In this document: one piece after another, positions 1 through 11,543 of the stretch
Layout of the letters: each line of letters opens with the position of its first letter
Position numbering within the stretch: the stretch's first letter is position 1
DNA from: Taudactylus pleione
Lineage: Eukaryota; Chordata; Amphibia; Anura; Myobatrachidae
DNA: 64,000 nucleotides
Direction of reading: 5' to 3'
Assembly (NCBI GenBank): GCA_031769625.1
Contig: JAUIMM010000200.1
Coordinates: 51,544,001-51,608,000 of the forward strand
Position numbers and translations under genes: made by a program
The notes under the pieces: model-generated
The model's input: the letters and a program-made list of their open reading frames with translations, nothing else
What the model was told of the DNA's origin: nothing
The model's database searches: none

Positions 1-797
1 ATAAAATCGGCTTAATCATTGCAATTGGGCTTAGTTGATAAATATACCCTTAAACTTCTGTATGTACAGTCATTGTTATCACATGCTGAGCACATTTATC
101 TGAAACAAATTAATTTATCTGCCCCGTCTGTCTCTCACTCCATCATCCTGTCCCTCCTCTCAGCCCATCGTATTACTAATGATCCCTCTGCCAGCCCTTC
201 TCACTCTGCATCGTCCTTTGTTACTATCTCACATGGACAGATCTCTTGTCTTTTCCTCTTCCATGACCCAAGTCCCTGTTCTTCCAGCCACTGTACTTAC
301 TGTATGTGTAATTTCTCTAATACTACATGATACATTTTTATGCCTAAATGTGTTATTCGTCCCTGTACTTCTCCTAATTATATGTCCTTGTACATATATT
401 CCCTGTTCTATCTATCTTGTCCTGCCTTTCACCCTATTATACTGCACTCTCCTTACCCCCCTCCATCTTACCCTGCTATGTAGAACTCACCTTCCTCCTT
501 CCTGGCCAGTAACTGGAAACTGCACCAACTGTAGGTAGGATGTTACAGGATGAAGCACTGTGATGTCACAGGATAGGTGTATGACGTCATAGCAACCATA
601 GCAACCAATGCTGCTGAGTTACAGCTATCCTACATATACAATGTATACATCAGTTATAACTGGATTTACATGAACTTACAGTACAAAAAATGAGAATATT
701 TTAGAAAAAGAAAATTTTGTTATGAGTGCCCCAATATAAAAGAGAAGGGTAAATGTAAACAACATCAATATCTAGATTACAGTAGAGTAGAGTTTGT
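1..797. other. Arm sequence without recognised gene
   Basis: Pyrimidine-rich, AT-leaning sequence also present inverted at 37911-38707. Two overlapping open frames (from 19 and 179) are kept in both arms, but they lack a recognisable domain and read as low-complexity Ser/Leu/Pro. I do not call them genes. A CRE-like TGACGTCA-type motif lies near 580. Confidence 0.5.
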
Positions 798-944
798 GGG
801 AGAGATGTACTAAGCCTTGGAGAGATATAATGTACCAACCAATCAGCTTCTAAATGTCAGTTTACAGGCTGTGTTTGAATAATTAGAGTTAGGAGCTAAT
901 TGGTTGGTACTTTATCTCTTTCCAAGGCTTAGTACATTTACCCC
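798..944. mobile_element. 147-bp MITE, left-arm copy
   Basis: The terminal inverted repeats contain GTACTAAGCCTTGGA at the left and its complement at the right (about 925-936). A TGT triplet flanks both ends (795-797 and 945-947), which fits a 3-bp target duplication. The same element sits at the paired position in the right arm, so it predates the inverted duplication. Superfamily is uncertain; a 3-bp duplication suggests PIF/Harbinger-like. Confidence 0.8.
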
Positions 945-1076
945 TGTATGTTCTCCCTGTGCTTGCCTAAGCTTCCTCCAAGTTCCTCCCACTATCCAAA
1001 TATATACTGGTAGGTGAATTGTCTCCTGACAAAAAAATAACATTAGTGTGTCTGTGTGTGCACCTTCCTGTATGTG

Positions 1077-1100
1077 TATATAATATATATATAATTATAA

Positions 1101-1133
<33 letters not shown>

Positions 1134-1162
1134 CACATATATATTATATATACATATGTAGC
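1077..1162. repeat. TA-rich microsatellite
   Basis: Imperfect TA/AAATAT repeat. The paired right-arm locus (37597-37628) is a shorter pure TA run, so the two arms have diverged in length here. Confidence 0.85.
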
Positions 1163-1211
1163 AATCCAGACTTGCTTTTTATATTAACTTAGGATACTTC
1201 TTTATAACTAT

Positions 1212-1350
1212 ATAGGTGCGCCCTAATTGGGGATCGTAAGGGTGATTCTTGTCATTTTAGACTGTAAGCTCCACTGGGGCAGGGACTGATATGAATGACT
1301 GAAATTTTCTCTGGAAAGAGCTGCGAAATATGTGCTATATAAATAACAAA
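1212..1350. repeat. Old interspersed repeat fragment with AAATAA tail
   Basis: It contains the phrase ACTGTAAGCTCCACTGGGGC followed by AGAGCTGCG and a tail of TATATAAATAA. This pattern is a common old dispersed repeat tail in vertebrate genomes, and a degraded relative occurs near 58080-58150. I cannot assign it to a named SINE or LINE family. Confidence 0.5.
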
Positions 1351-2528
1351 ATAAAATTATACTGATAGAGAAATGAAGAGTGTAAACATGGTAACTGTAT
1401 GTATTTGATGTTGCTTGCAGGACTGTAACTAGGGTAGTGCAACATTGTGCCATGGCACAGGGCACCACAAGGCAGGGGGCGCTGTTCGGGCCTGTCTATG
1501 TTCCTGTTTATTATCCTTCTCACTTGTAGCTTCCTCTTCTTTTATCCCCAGCATCTCCTGCCCCTCCCCCCCTCTATCTCTTCCCTGGCCCTTCCCCATG
1601 AGGCCATGGCCCTTTTTCAGGTGCACTATCTTATGTCCCTATTTCAAAAATGTACCAAAAAGATGATCTAAATGGTTTTATAAGAGTTTTCAGCAATTAC
1701 CTCTCTGAGATAGGTGAGATAGGTGAGATTATCTTCTCCTTGGCACGGTGTTAGCACAAACCTGGGTTCTCCAGACCACACTGTTCCTTATTGTGTATAG
1801 AGGCGCTGGCTACTCCTTGATGATCAGTAGTGATGAGCACTTGATTATCAGCACATGGCTCATATTACCTTCTTTCTTGTTGTGGAATCGCCATGGACAT
1901 GCTCACTTTATCACATGGTGTCTTCATGTTGTGTGTTTGTCACTTGAGATTAGATTGATATAATGTAAGGACTTGGGGCCAGTTTAGATTTGGCCGCAAC
2001 TGGATAATGTTTCTTTTACTGTGCATGCGTCTGAGCCACACTGTGCATTAGGACACAGGATGACAGTGACCGCTTGGAAGAGGTAACGGGGGAGTGGCAA
2101 CAGAAATGCAGGTGTGTTGTGACCATTTTGGGTGCATGTTGCAACCCGCGACTGTGTCTTCAGTCGCAGTGTCACTGGCCCAGGCATCTTACTGACGATG
2201 GGTGAACTGAGCAACCATAGGTTTGCACAGAGGTCCGATGGTGCGACCGATGTTTCAGACGTTCATCCCATGCTGACTTTTCAGACACAAGTGGCGGATC
2301 TGAGAAGTCAGCGGTAAATGTTTCTTTACAAATGGCATCGGCTGCAACACCGTGCAACGGACCTATAGACTGCCTGCCCAGTAGTGATGTTAGTGTTGGC
2401 TGCTCCTGCTGCCAGAGTTCAGTCGGTCAGTGGGTTGTCCGTACACACAAGCAGATGCGCACGATAGATCTGCAAGATATATTGCATATTCCGTGCTGCA
2501 CAGCCGACACGACATATCTGTAAACGAC
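1351..2528. other. Arm sequence, no gene; part of an older MITE
   Basis: No recognisable coding potential. From about 1975 onward it appears to be an older non-autonomous element that ends near 3166 in GTGTGTACCCAGC and is interrupted by the hairpin-chain MITE at 2532-3080. The right-arm equivalent is 35522-36700. Confidence 0.4.
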
Positions 2529-2531
2529 ATA

Positions 2532-3080
2532 GGCCTTCATTCAGAGCCATACGCTCTGAGCAGAGCGCACGCTCTGAATGAGGGCCGCCCTCCATAATTA
2601 TGGAGCGTCCTCCTGGACGCTCATATAGCTGTGGGTCACCACCCACAGCCTATACGAGCGTGCAGTTTGATGGCCGCGATGGTCTTGACCATCGCGACCA
2701 TCGCCACTGCGAGCCGGAGCCTGCGGTTGAGTTTTTCAACCGCAAGGCCCGGAGTGATTTTGGCTCTATCAGAGCCAAAATCACTCCCACTGACATCACT
2801 AGTGATGTCAGTGGGCCGGCTTCTGACGGTAGGCGTTCCCTTGGGAACACCCCCGTCAGGGAGGCACGCCCCCGGCACGCCCACCAAAGGGGGCATGCTG
2901 TCAATCAACATCGACAGCACGCCCCCTTTGATCAGACACAACGAGCGAAGGAAAGTCCTTCGCTCGTCGCGTCTGGCGCAAGCGCACGACGGAGCTCCCG
3001 CCGTCATGCGCATGCTCAGTGCACAACATCGACCCACTTGCGAGCGGACAGCCGCTTGCGAGTGGGTCTGAATCAGGCCC
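2532..3080 (+). mobile_element. Hairpin-chain MITE, copy 1
   Basis: A 549-bp element flanked by ATA at 2529-2531 and 3081-3083. The right arm keeps the empty site with a single ATA (35590s), proving insertion. The ends read GGCCTTCATTCAG and CTGAATCAGGCCC. The interior is a run of consecutive short inverted repeats, including a perfect 30-bp palindrome centred on CACTAGTG and a long stem around AAAGGGGGC...GCCCCCTTT. It has no coding capacity. The 3-bp duplication and the end sequence suggest PIF/Harbinger mobilisation; the transposase source is not visible here. Confidence 0.9.
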
Positions 3081-3083
3081 ATA

Positions 3084-3791
3084 ATTCATAGATATATTGT
3101 GTGCACACACTTAACGATATATCGTTCATCAGCTGTACGATCAATGTGCACAGTGTGTACCCAGCATTACTGTGGTGCTGCCTTTGTACACTGCGAGTAA
3201 TGTTCTTTCTATCAACAAACAGCAGAAAATGTGGACAGAGTAATAATTATGTATAAGGTACTGTAGGTGCAGGCAGCCGGGCTTTGTGTGACCATGATAC
3301 TATGTGTCAGTGCAGTATGTGATGCTGTGAGGCGGACACTGAGGGGAAGTCCTGTGAGGTGGTTATTGTACTGTATATTGCTTCCTATATATTATATCAG
3401 TCACAAGAATAGTCTCAGTTTGTCAAACAAGGCTGGTAGGTGATGTCTTTGATTATAGTTATTTTTCACAAATATCATTACACATTTAGGGGGGAATTCA
3501 ATTAGACGCGATAAAGCGCAAACTTCACGTCGGTGACATTTTCGCACACTTTGGGTGTTTTTGTGAGATATTTTAGCGTCTTTTGTCTATGCGCACTCCC
3601 GTTTTTCGCACTATCCTATTACTAAAGACGTGAAAACGCATTCGCACGAAAACTGTTCGTGGAGTAACCTGCGAAAAGTACAGCACTTTATGGGGAAATC
3701 TGTACCCCATAAAAAGGCTAACTGACAGATCAATTTCTAAGTGTATTATTGGCCCTAATAAAAGTGTGTAAAATGGCTGTTATATGCTTAT
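3084..3791. other. Arm sequence between the MITE and hAT copy A
   Basis: No gene. From about 3490 (GGGGGGAATTCAATTAG) onward the sequence resembles the end of another MITE, rich in short inverted repeats around ACGTGAAAACGC. The paired right-arm stretch is about 34348-34985. Confidence 0.4.
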
Positions 3792-4439
3792 ATGTATAAT
3801 AGGGGTGTGCACCGGCCACTTTTCGTGTTATGTGTTTTGGTTTTGGATCTGGATCTTTCTTCGTGTTTTGGATCTGGATTGGTTTTGCCAAAACCACCCT
3901 TCCGTGTTTTGGGTTCTGGGTTTTGTGTTTTGGATCTGTATTTATTTAAAAAAAAGCATAAAAACAGCTAAAATCACAGAATTTGTAGGTTTTTCTGCTC
4001 CTATGCTATTATTAACCTCAATAACCTTAATTTCCACTCATTTCCAGTCTATTCTGAACACCTCACACCTCACAATAGTGTTTTTATGTCCAAAAGGTTG
4101 CACCGAGGTAGCTGGATGACTATGCTAAGCGACACGAGTGGGCGGCACAAACACGTGACCCATCTAGGCGTGAAACTGCAGTGGCAGACAGGATGGCAGT
4201 TTGAAAAACTAGGCCCCAAACTGTACATAATGCAAAGAAAAAAAAGAGGTGCAAGATGGAATTGTCCTTGGGCCCTCCCACCCACCCTTATGTTGTATAA
4301 ACAGGACATGCACACTTTAACAAACCATTCATTTCAGCGCCAGGGTCTGCCACACAACTGTGGCTGAAATTATTGGTTCGTTTGGGCCCCCACAAAACAA
4401 GCTGGCAATTAATCTGTCCCTGCACAAACTGGCTCTACG

Positions 4440-4824
4440 GAGGCAAGATGTCATCCTCATCCTCCTCATCCACCGATTCCTCACCCTCTTCAATGTGTAC
4501 ATCCTCATCCTCACAGAGTATTAATTCGTCCCTGCTGGAACCACAGGTCCCTCTGTACGTTCTGGAGGCTGGTCTCCCTGGAAGAGTTGATAATTCATTT
4601 TATGAACATCATCTTCTCCACATTTTGTGGAAGCAACCTCCTACGCCTTTCGCTGACAAGGTTCCCGGCTGCACTAAACACTCTTTCGGAGTACACACTG
4701 GAGGGGGGGCAACTCAGGTAAAATAGAGCCAGTTTGTACAGGGACCTCCAAATTGCTTCTTTTTCCTGCCAGTACAGGTACGGACTGTCTGACATGCCTA
4801 CTTGGATGCTGTCACCGATGTAAT
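4440..4824 (-). pseudogene. hAT transposase C-terminal remnant, copy A
   Basis: Read on the minus strand, this matches the C-terminal dimerisation region of the intact transposase at 45711-48824, including YLYWQEKEA, the FYLSCPPSSVYSERVFSAAG segment with the likely catalytic Glu, and the acidic tail. A single-base deletion near 4600 breaks the frame after MMFIK. Upstream coding sequence ends abruptly at 4824, where AATCCT runs straight into the 136-bp repeat array instead of continuing into the gene. It cannot encode active transposase. Confidence 0.93.
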
Positions 4825-6235
4825 CCTTTAACAGACAGACGCACGCTTGTCGCTGCTGCTTTGAGGATGCAAGTGCGGCTACAGCCCACACAATTCACAA
4901 AGACAGAAAAAAAAAAAGAATATTTTTATTGTTTGTGGAGCGCACTTTGAGGGTTACACCACCCTTTAACAGACAGACGCACGCTTGTCGCTGCTGCTTT
5001 GAGGATGCAAGTGCGGCTACAGCCCACACAATTCACAAAGACAGAAAAAAGAAGAAGAATATTTTTATTGTTTGTGTAGCACACTTTGAGGGTTACACCA
5101 CCCTTTAACAGACAGACGCACGCTTGTCGCTGCTGCTTTAAGGATGCAGGTGCGGCTACAGCCCACACATTTCACAAAGACCGAAAAAAAAGAACAATAT
5201 TTTAATTGTTTGTGTAGCACACTTTGAGGGTGTCACCACCCTTTAATAGACAGATGCACGCTTGTCGCTGCTGCTTTAAGGATGCAGGTGCGGCTACAGC
5301 CCACACAATTCACAAAGACAGACAAAAGAAGAATATTTTTATTGTTTGTGTAGCACACTTTGAGGGTGTCACCACCCTTTAACAGACAGACGCACGCTTG
5401 TCGCTGCTGCTTTGAGGATGCAAGTGCGGCTACATCGCACACAAGTCACAAACACATTAAAAAAATAGTTTTTTATTTTTTGGAGCACTTTGAGAGTTAC
5501 ACCACCCTTTAACAGACAGACGCACGCTTGTCGCTGCTGCTTTAAGGATGCAGGTGCGGCTACAGCCCACACATTTCACAAAGACCAAAAAAAAAAGAAC
5601 AATATTTTAATTGTTCATGTAGCACACTTTGAGGGTGTCACCACCCTTTAACAGACAGACGCACGCTTGTCGCTGCTGCTTTAAGGATGCAGGTGCGGCT
5701 ACAGCCCACACAATTCGCAAAGACAGAAAAAAGAGGAATATTTTTATTGTTTGTGTAGCACACTTTGAGGGTGTCACCACCCTTTAACAGACAGACGCAC
5801 GCTTGTCGCTGCTGCTTTGAGGATGCAAGTGCGGCTACATCGCACACAAGTCACAAACACATTAAAAAAAAATTTTTGTTTTTTGGAGCACTTTGAGAGT
5901 TACAACACCCTTTAACAGACAGACGCACGCTTGTCACTGCTGCTTTGAGGATGCAAGTGCGGCTACAGCCCACACAATTCACAAAGACAGAAAAAAAAAG
6001 AACAATATTTTAATTGTTTGTGTAGCACACTTTGAGGGTGTCACCACCCTTTAACAGACAGACGCACGCTTGTCACTGCTGCTTTAAGGATGCAGGTGCG
6101 GCTACAGCCCACACATTTCACAAAGACAGAAAAATAAGAACAATATTTTAATTGTTTGTGTAGCACACTTTGAGGGTGTCACCACCCTTTAACAGACAGA
6201 CGCACGCTTGTCGCTGCTGCTTTGAGGATGCAGGT
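4825..6235. repeat. 136-bp tandem array inside hAT copy A
   Basis: About ten units with starts (CCTTTAA) near 4825, 4963, 5102, 5240, 5376, 5506, 5645, 5781, 5909, 6048 and 6186, so spacing is 128-139 bp. Each unit contains GCACGCTTGTCGCTGCTG, GTGCGGCTACAGCCCACAC and a T-rich segment before the CTTTGAGGG phrase. The unit is a shortened relative of the 160-bp repeat at 6632-8702 and lacks its GTCAAGCCAGCCGGCCC portion. It occupies the place of the central transposase coding region. Confidence 0.93.
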
Positions 6236-6563
6236 GGAATCTAGACGGGATTTGGAACCGTGGACACACTACCTCCATCAATTGTCTAAATCCTACTGCA
6301 CTAATGGCGGATACCGGACGCACGTCTAACACCAACATAGCAGTCAAGGCCTCAGTTATACGTTTTGCTTCAGGATGACTGCTGTCGTACTTCATCCTCA
6401 TCGCTAGGGACTGTTGGAGGGTCAATTGTTTAGTAAAAGTAGTGATGTTCCTACTTCCTCTCTGGGATGATGAACAACTCCCAGCAGCAACAACAGCACT
6501 AGGAGGAAGTGGTTCTTGATCTTTCCCTATTTTATTTTTATCGGAGAAAGTTTGGTCCTCCAT
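6236..6563 (-). pseudogene. hAT transposase N-terminal fusion remnant, copy A
   Basis: A frame starting at 6563 encodes the start of the transposase (MEDQTFSDKNK) up to about residue 23. It then jumps to the stretch equivalent to residues 389-470 of the intact protein (QRGSRN...VVCPRFQIPSRFH). A roughly 1-kb internal deletion at short GCAGCA/CAGCAC repeats explains this. The frame then reads into the 136-bp array, giving a 124-codon chimera that lacks the BED zinc finger and all catalytic residues. Confidence 0.92.
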
Positions 6564-6631
6564 TTATGTTATATTGATATATACGTGCGGCTAAAGCGCA
6601 CACAAACACAGAAAATATTTTTTTATCTTTG

Positions 6632-8702
6632 CTGGAGAGTAGTGCACTTTGTGGGTTACACCACCCTTTAAGAAATGAGCCAGCCGGCTCTTTACTTATG
6701 GGACACAGGCGCACGCTTGGCGCTGCTCCTTTGTTGATGCACGTGCAGCCACAGTGCACACAAGTCACAAACACAGAAAATATATATTTTTTTGTTTTGG
6801 AGTGTACTTTGGGGGTTACAGAACCCTTTAACGGTCAAGCCAGCCGGCCCTTTACTTATGACACAGGCGCACGCTTGGCACTACTTTGTTGATGCACGTG
6901 CGGCTACTGCGCACACAATTCACAAACACAGAAAATAATTTTTTTTTTGGTTTGGACTGGAGTGTACTTTCGGGGGTTACAGCACCCTTAACGGTCAAGC
7001 CAGCCGGCCCTTTACTTATGACACAGGCGCACGCTTGGCACTACTTTGTTGATGCACGTGCGGCTACTGCGCACACAATTCACAAACACAGAAAATAATT
7101 TTTTTTTTGTTTGGACTGGAGTGTACTTTCGGGGGTTACAGCACCCTTTAACGGTCAAGCCAGCCGGCCCTTTACTTATGACACAGGCGCACGCTTGGCA
7201 CTACTTTGTTGATGCACGTGCGGCTACTGCGCACACAATTCACAAACACAGAAAATAATTTTTTTTTTAGTTTGGACTGGAGTGTACTTTGGGGGTTACA
7301 GCACCCTTTAATGGTCAAGCCAGCCGGCCCTTTACTTATGACACAGGCGCACGCTTGGCACTACTTTGTTGATGCACGTGCGGCTACTGCGCACACAATT
7401 CACAAACACAGAAAATAATTTTTTTTTTGGTTTGGACTGGAGTGTACTTTGGGGGTTACAGCACCATTTAACGGTCAAGCCAGCCGGCCCTTTACTTATG
7501 ACACAGGCGCACGCTTGGCACTACTTTGTTGATGCACGTGCGGCTACTGCGCGCACAATTCACAAACACAGAAAATAATTTTCTTTTTGGTTTGGACTGG
7601 AGTGTACTTTCGGGGGTTACAGCACCCTTTAACGGTCAAGCCAGCCGGCCCTTTACTTATGACACAGGCGCACGCTTGGCACTACTTTGTTGATGCACGT
7701 GCGGCTACTGCGCGCACAATTCACAAACACAGAAAATAATTTTCTTTTTGGTTTGGACTGGAGTGTACTTTCGGGGGTTACAGCACCCTTTAACGGTCAA
7801 GCCTGCCGGCCCTTTACTTATGACACAGGCGCACGCTTGGCACTACTTTGTTGATGCACGTGCGGCTACTGCGCACACAATTCACAAACACAGAAAATAT
7901 TTTTTTTTTTGGTTTGGACTGGAGTGTACTTTGGGGGTTACAGCACCCTTTAACGGTCAAGCCAGCCGGCCCTTTACTTATGACACAGGCGCACGCTTGG
8001 CACTACTTTGTTGATGCACGTGCGGCTACTGCGCACACAATTCACAAACACAGAAAATAATTTTTGTTTTGGTTTGGACTGGAGTGTACTTTCGGGGGTT
8101 ACAGCACCCTTAACGGTCAAGCCAGCCGGCCCTTTACTTATGACACAGGCGCACGCTTGGCACTACTTTGTTGATGCACGTGCGGCTACTGCGCACACAA
8201 TTCACAAACACAGAAAATTATTTTTTTTTTGGTTTGGACTGGAGTGTACTTTCGGGGGTTACAGCACCCTTTAACGGTCAAGCCAGCCGGCCCTTTACTT
8301 ATGACACAGGCGCACGCTTGGCACTACTTTGTTGATGCACGTGCGGCTACTGCGCACACAATTCACAAACACAGAAAATAATATTTTTTTTGGTTTGGAC
8401 TGGAGTGTACTTTGGGGGTTACAGCACCCTTTAACGGTCAAGCCAGCCGGCCCTTTACTTATGACACAGGCGCACGCTTGGCACTACTTTGTTGATGCAC
8501 GTGCGGCTACTGCGCACACAATTCACAAACACAGAAAATAATTTTTTTTTTGGTTTGGACTGGAGTGTACTTTGGGGGTTACAGCACCCTTTAACGGTCA
8601 AGCCAGCCGGCCCTTTACTTATGACACAGGTGCACGCTTGGCACTACTTTGTTGATGCACGTGCGGCTACTGCGCACACAATTCACAAACACAGAAAATA
8701 TA
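6632..8702. repeat. 160-bp tandem array in hAT copy A (13 units)
   Basis: Thirteen units, recognisable by GACACAGGCGCACGCTTGG at about 6703, 6860, 7019, 7179, 7339, 7499, 7660, 7821, 7981, 8140, 8302, 8462 and 8622. The first unit is diverged; the rest are nearly identical. Each unit contains GATGCACGTGCGGCTACTGC (with a CACGTG core) and a T8-12 run. The array lies between the transposase start and the element end, as in the intact copy C. Confidence 0.96.
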
Positions 8703-9215
8703 TTATTTTTTTAGCACTTGGGGGGAGCACCCCTGATGGACAGAGCACCCCCTGGACAACACTACAGCACCCCTTTAGGACTGGGACACTGCACAGGACT
8801 TTGGAGTGGACACAGCCCCTATGGAGAACTGACTGCACAACACAGTCCAGCCAGCCCCTATGGACTTTGAAGTAGTGTACACAGCCCCTATTAACAACAG
8901 CAGCACAGCACAACACAGCCAGCCCCTATGGACTTTGAAGTAGTGGACAACAGCAGCACTACACTACACTACACTACACAGCCCTAACTCCCACCCTCCC
9001 TCTTCACTGTCCACAGCCGAGTGAGAAAATGGCGCCGACGCGTGTACCTTATATAGGATCCAAAACCCGCGAGACTCGGAAGGCAGGATGATGACGTTTT
9101 ACCTCGATTTCATATCCGAGTCAGGCGGGAAAAGTCGAGCCTGACTCGGATCGGACTCGGATCGGGGGGGCTCGGGGGGGTTCGGATTTCAGAAATCCGA
9201 ACCCGCTCACCCCTA
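8703..9215. other. Subterminal region of hAT copy A
   Basis: Short direct repeats of CAGCCCCTATGGACTTTG, an ACACT run near 8953, then GC-rich sequence with TTATATAGG near 9049. The end is strongly palindromic (GATTTCAGAAATC). The same layout is found at 51753-52260 and, inverted, at 15824-16370. It probably contains the element's promoter and transposase-binding end; that role is inferred. Confidence 0.6.
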
Positions 9216-9223
9216 ATGTATAA

Positions 9224-10889
9224 CAGTGGAAAAATGAGAAAAAGCTATTATTTTTGGGCAAAATAAATGCTGCAGTTAAATTGGGGGTACATTAAAATGG
9301 ATCCAAGTATAATTTTGAGTCCAAGAAGTGCACTTTAAAAAAATTTGAAAAATACACCAGGTGCAGCATCCTGCTATTTTTAAAACACATGTCCCATCCA
9401 AACAGCCCCCAAATACCAGACCCACTACTTTAAATCCATTTTCCATCACTTTAAATTTTTTCACCCCAAAATGACATAATTATTTGTCAAATTAAGCTAA
9501 TTAAAAATATTTTTTGCCTAATTTGTCATTAAGGTGGGAGGGGGGGGGGGTTGGTGTCCAAGGTGAACCAAGTCCCCACATTTTTAGCCAAACATAGGGA
9601 TTTTGCACAAACCGCATCCCTATTAGATAAACTACGCTTGCAGTTTTTATGTAACGTCCATTATGCCGTTGCTTTGCACTGGTAGAGAATCCTGCGTTAG
9701 TTAATTGCATTTGCCCCCAGGCTAAAACTTGCCAGCCAACCTCTGCCTATGGTCCGTTACTATCAGAAGCTAATTAACTTACCAGTATGTCATTGGACGA
9801 TGGGAGGAAAATGGAGCACCAACATATGAACAATTGATCCCTGTTCCCAGGGCTGCAAGGTAGCCATGCTAACTACTGTGTCACTTTGCTATCCTTATAA
9901 TTATATAGGGGCAGTACAATTAGTGATAATTGTTCCTCTTCTTATAATAGGGAGCAGAAAGCTGGGTTTACATTTGGTTGACACTCAACTCAACTCTTGT
10001 GCTTCTAATAGTGCGCTTTCATTGGGAAAACTCGCTGCTTGAAGCTATGTTGGGAAAGAAGTAGAACCTCTGGCTGCATGGCAGAGCAGCGGGTGAATAA
10101 GTGCCGTACACATCTTTTCACTGTGAGGGGAGAGCCTGGGGGCAGCCCCTCATCTCCGAGAGTGCTGGGTTTCGCCCCCTGAGTAATGTAAACGGGGGCG
10201 TGCTGCGAGGCCAAAGCCCTTTACCAATACGTCACATCCCCTTTTCTGGAGTGGAAGTCCCGCATCTAATATTGCAAATGTTGGGAGGTATGATTTATCC
10301 AAAACATAGACACAGAAAACCATTGGTGGGAAATAGGGTCAGCTTTATTTACCTTTATTACTTTTCCTTGCAGTTTTACTGTCAGAACTCCTCCTCCATC
10401 GCTTGCTCACTGTCACTGATTGGGCGTTCGGTCTCCGCCCGGGTGGGTCTGTGTCCGGTCCTCTCACAGCGGCTCCTGGCTCTTCGTGCGGCAGGAGAGA
10501 CAAATGCGTGATGACGTCACCGTGTCCTCTCATTCCTGCCAGCACAATGGGAGGGGGACCAACGGGGATCGAGGGAGGCGGGCTGAGTGTCTAGCGCTAC
10601 ACAACAGCCACATATACTGATATTGGAGGAGCGGCGGCAGGTGGCAGCAGGGCAGGCAGAAAGTCTCATTCAGTCAGGCAGCCACAGCACTGCCTATACA
10701 GAGTGCTGTGGCCATGAACACTGCTGCCGTCCGCCTCCCTCCCCCGCGGCACTGCCTGGACCGGCCCCATCTGGCCATCGTCCCTTCTGGCATTTGCCAG
10801 GACTGCCCGATGGTCGGTCCGGCCCTGCCTACATGTATCATATTGTTAGTCTCTATCTGTAGACCACCATCTGCACAGTTAGTGACCAA
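9224..10889. other. Arm sequence, no gene; GC-rich block at 10380-10860
   Basis: No gene recognised. 9224-9720 continues the repeat interrupted by hAT copy A. The block from about 10380 to 10850 is CpG-rich with TGACGTCA at 10512 and ends in a reversed CAGGGCCGGACTGACC-type terminus, which suggests an old hAT-like non-autonomous element. The right-arm equivalent is 32740-34339, which lacks about 30 bp of the left version. Confidence 0.4.
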
Positions 10890-11287
10890 GGGCTCTATTT
10901 ATTAACATTATTTTTATTTTTCACACCCTTTTCACATTATTTTAGTTTCACCTGTAGTTATTACAGGGCAATTGGAGTAGAATTAGTCCATTATGGCGTT
11001 GCTTTGCACTGGTAGAGATCGCGGGGGGCGGGGCTTAGCGTCGGTGGGGGGTAGCAGCGATGGTGGGTCGGCGCATGCGCGGGCTCTTAGTCGCTGTATT
11101 TTTTCCGAAAATACCGCGACTAGAGTGCGGATGGGATCCGCAGGGACAGAGCTTTATCACAAGCTCTGTCCCTGCAAGGGATTTATAGTAAATCCCTGTG
11201 ATATTGCCTGAATTGGCAATGCGAATTCACTCGGTAATATCACACTACAATCCGCATTCAATATGCGGATTGTAGTAAATAGAGCCC
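10890..11287. mobile_element. 398-bp MITE with internal hairpins, left arm only
   Basis: The terminal inverted repeats read GGGCTCTATTTA and TAAATAGAGCCC. CAA at 10887-10889 and CAT at 11288-11290 flank it; the right arm has the empty site with one CAT (around 32715), so it is a true insertion with a 3-bp duplication. The interior has several stems, including GCAGGGACAGAGCTT with its complement near 11135-11175 and CTACAATCCGCAT with its complement near 11246-11276. Confidence 0.85.
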
Positions 11288-11366
11288 CATGAATCACAAT
11301 CCCGCAAATGTAGGACTTATTAGCTCTGGAACATCTGACACAATCCAAGGACGTTTTGACAGGTAA

Positions 11367-11540
11367 AGGCCCCCATACATCAGCAATTCTGCAATTTGCA
11401 ATCGATTGTGTATAAATATCTTTCCCTTTTTCAATCGATTGCAGAATTGCCACAATCGATTGAAAAAGGGAAATATTTTTATACACAATCGATTGCAAAT
11501 TGCAGAATTGCTGCAATCAATTGCTGGTGTATGGGGGCCT
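11367..11540. mobile_element. 174-bp near-perfect palindromic MITE, left arm
   Basis: Starts AGGCCCCCATACA and ends TGTATGGGGGCCT, with TAA duplications at 11364-11366 and 11541-11543. Almost its full length folds on itself. The motif CAATCGATTG recurs four times. It is shared with the right arm, so it predates the duplication. Confidence 0.88.
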
Positions 11541-11543
11541 TAA

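Larger units (their letters stand above)
3800..9215 (-). mobile_element. hAT element copy A, decayed and repeat-filled
   Basis: A 5416-bp element with termini TAGGGGTGTGCACCGG at the left and GCTCACCCCTA at the right. A perfect 8-bp target duplication ATGTATAA flanks it at 3792-3799 and 9216-9223. The right arm has the intact empty site at 34340-34347. It keeps fragments of the transposase gene (4440-4824 and 6236-6563, minus strand) plus two tandem arrays (136-bp and 160-bp units). It is non-autonomous and could move only with transposase supplied by a copy such as 45076-52260. Confidence 0.97.

Noticed and set aside
2532..3080. CRISPR-like array of palindromic repeats
   Set aside because: The inverted repeats differ from one another, there is no repeated unit with regular spacers and no cas-like gene. 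The flanks show transposon target duplications.
2600..3091. Overlapping 140-160 codon frames repeated at each hairpin-chain MITE
   Set aside because: They are open on both strands because the element is palindromic and GC-rich, and they differ in frame and length between copies.
6886..8541. Series of identical 70-codon frames at 160-bp steps, which could suggest a peptide multigene array
   Set aside because: The 160-bp unit is not a multiple of three, so each frame runs into the next unit out of phase. The arrays are part of hAT elements, and coding by chance explains them.
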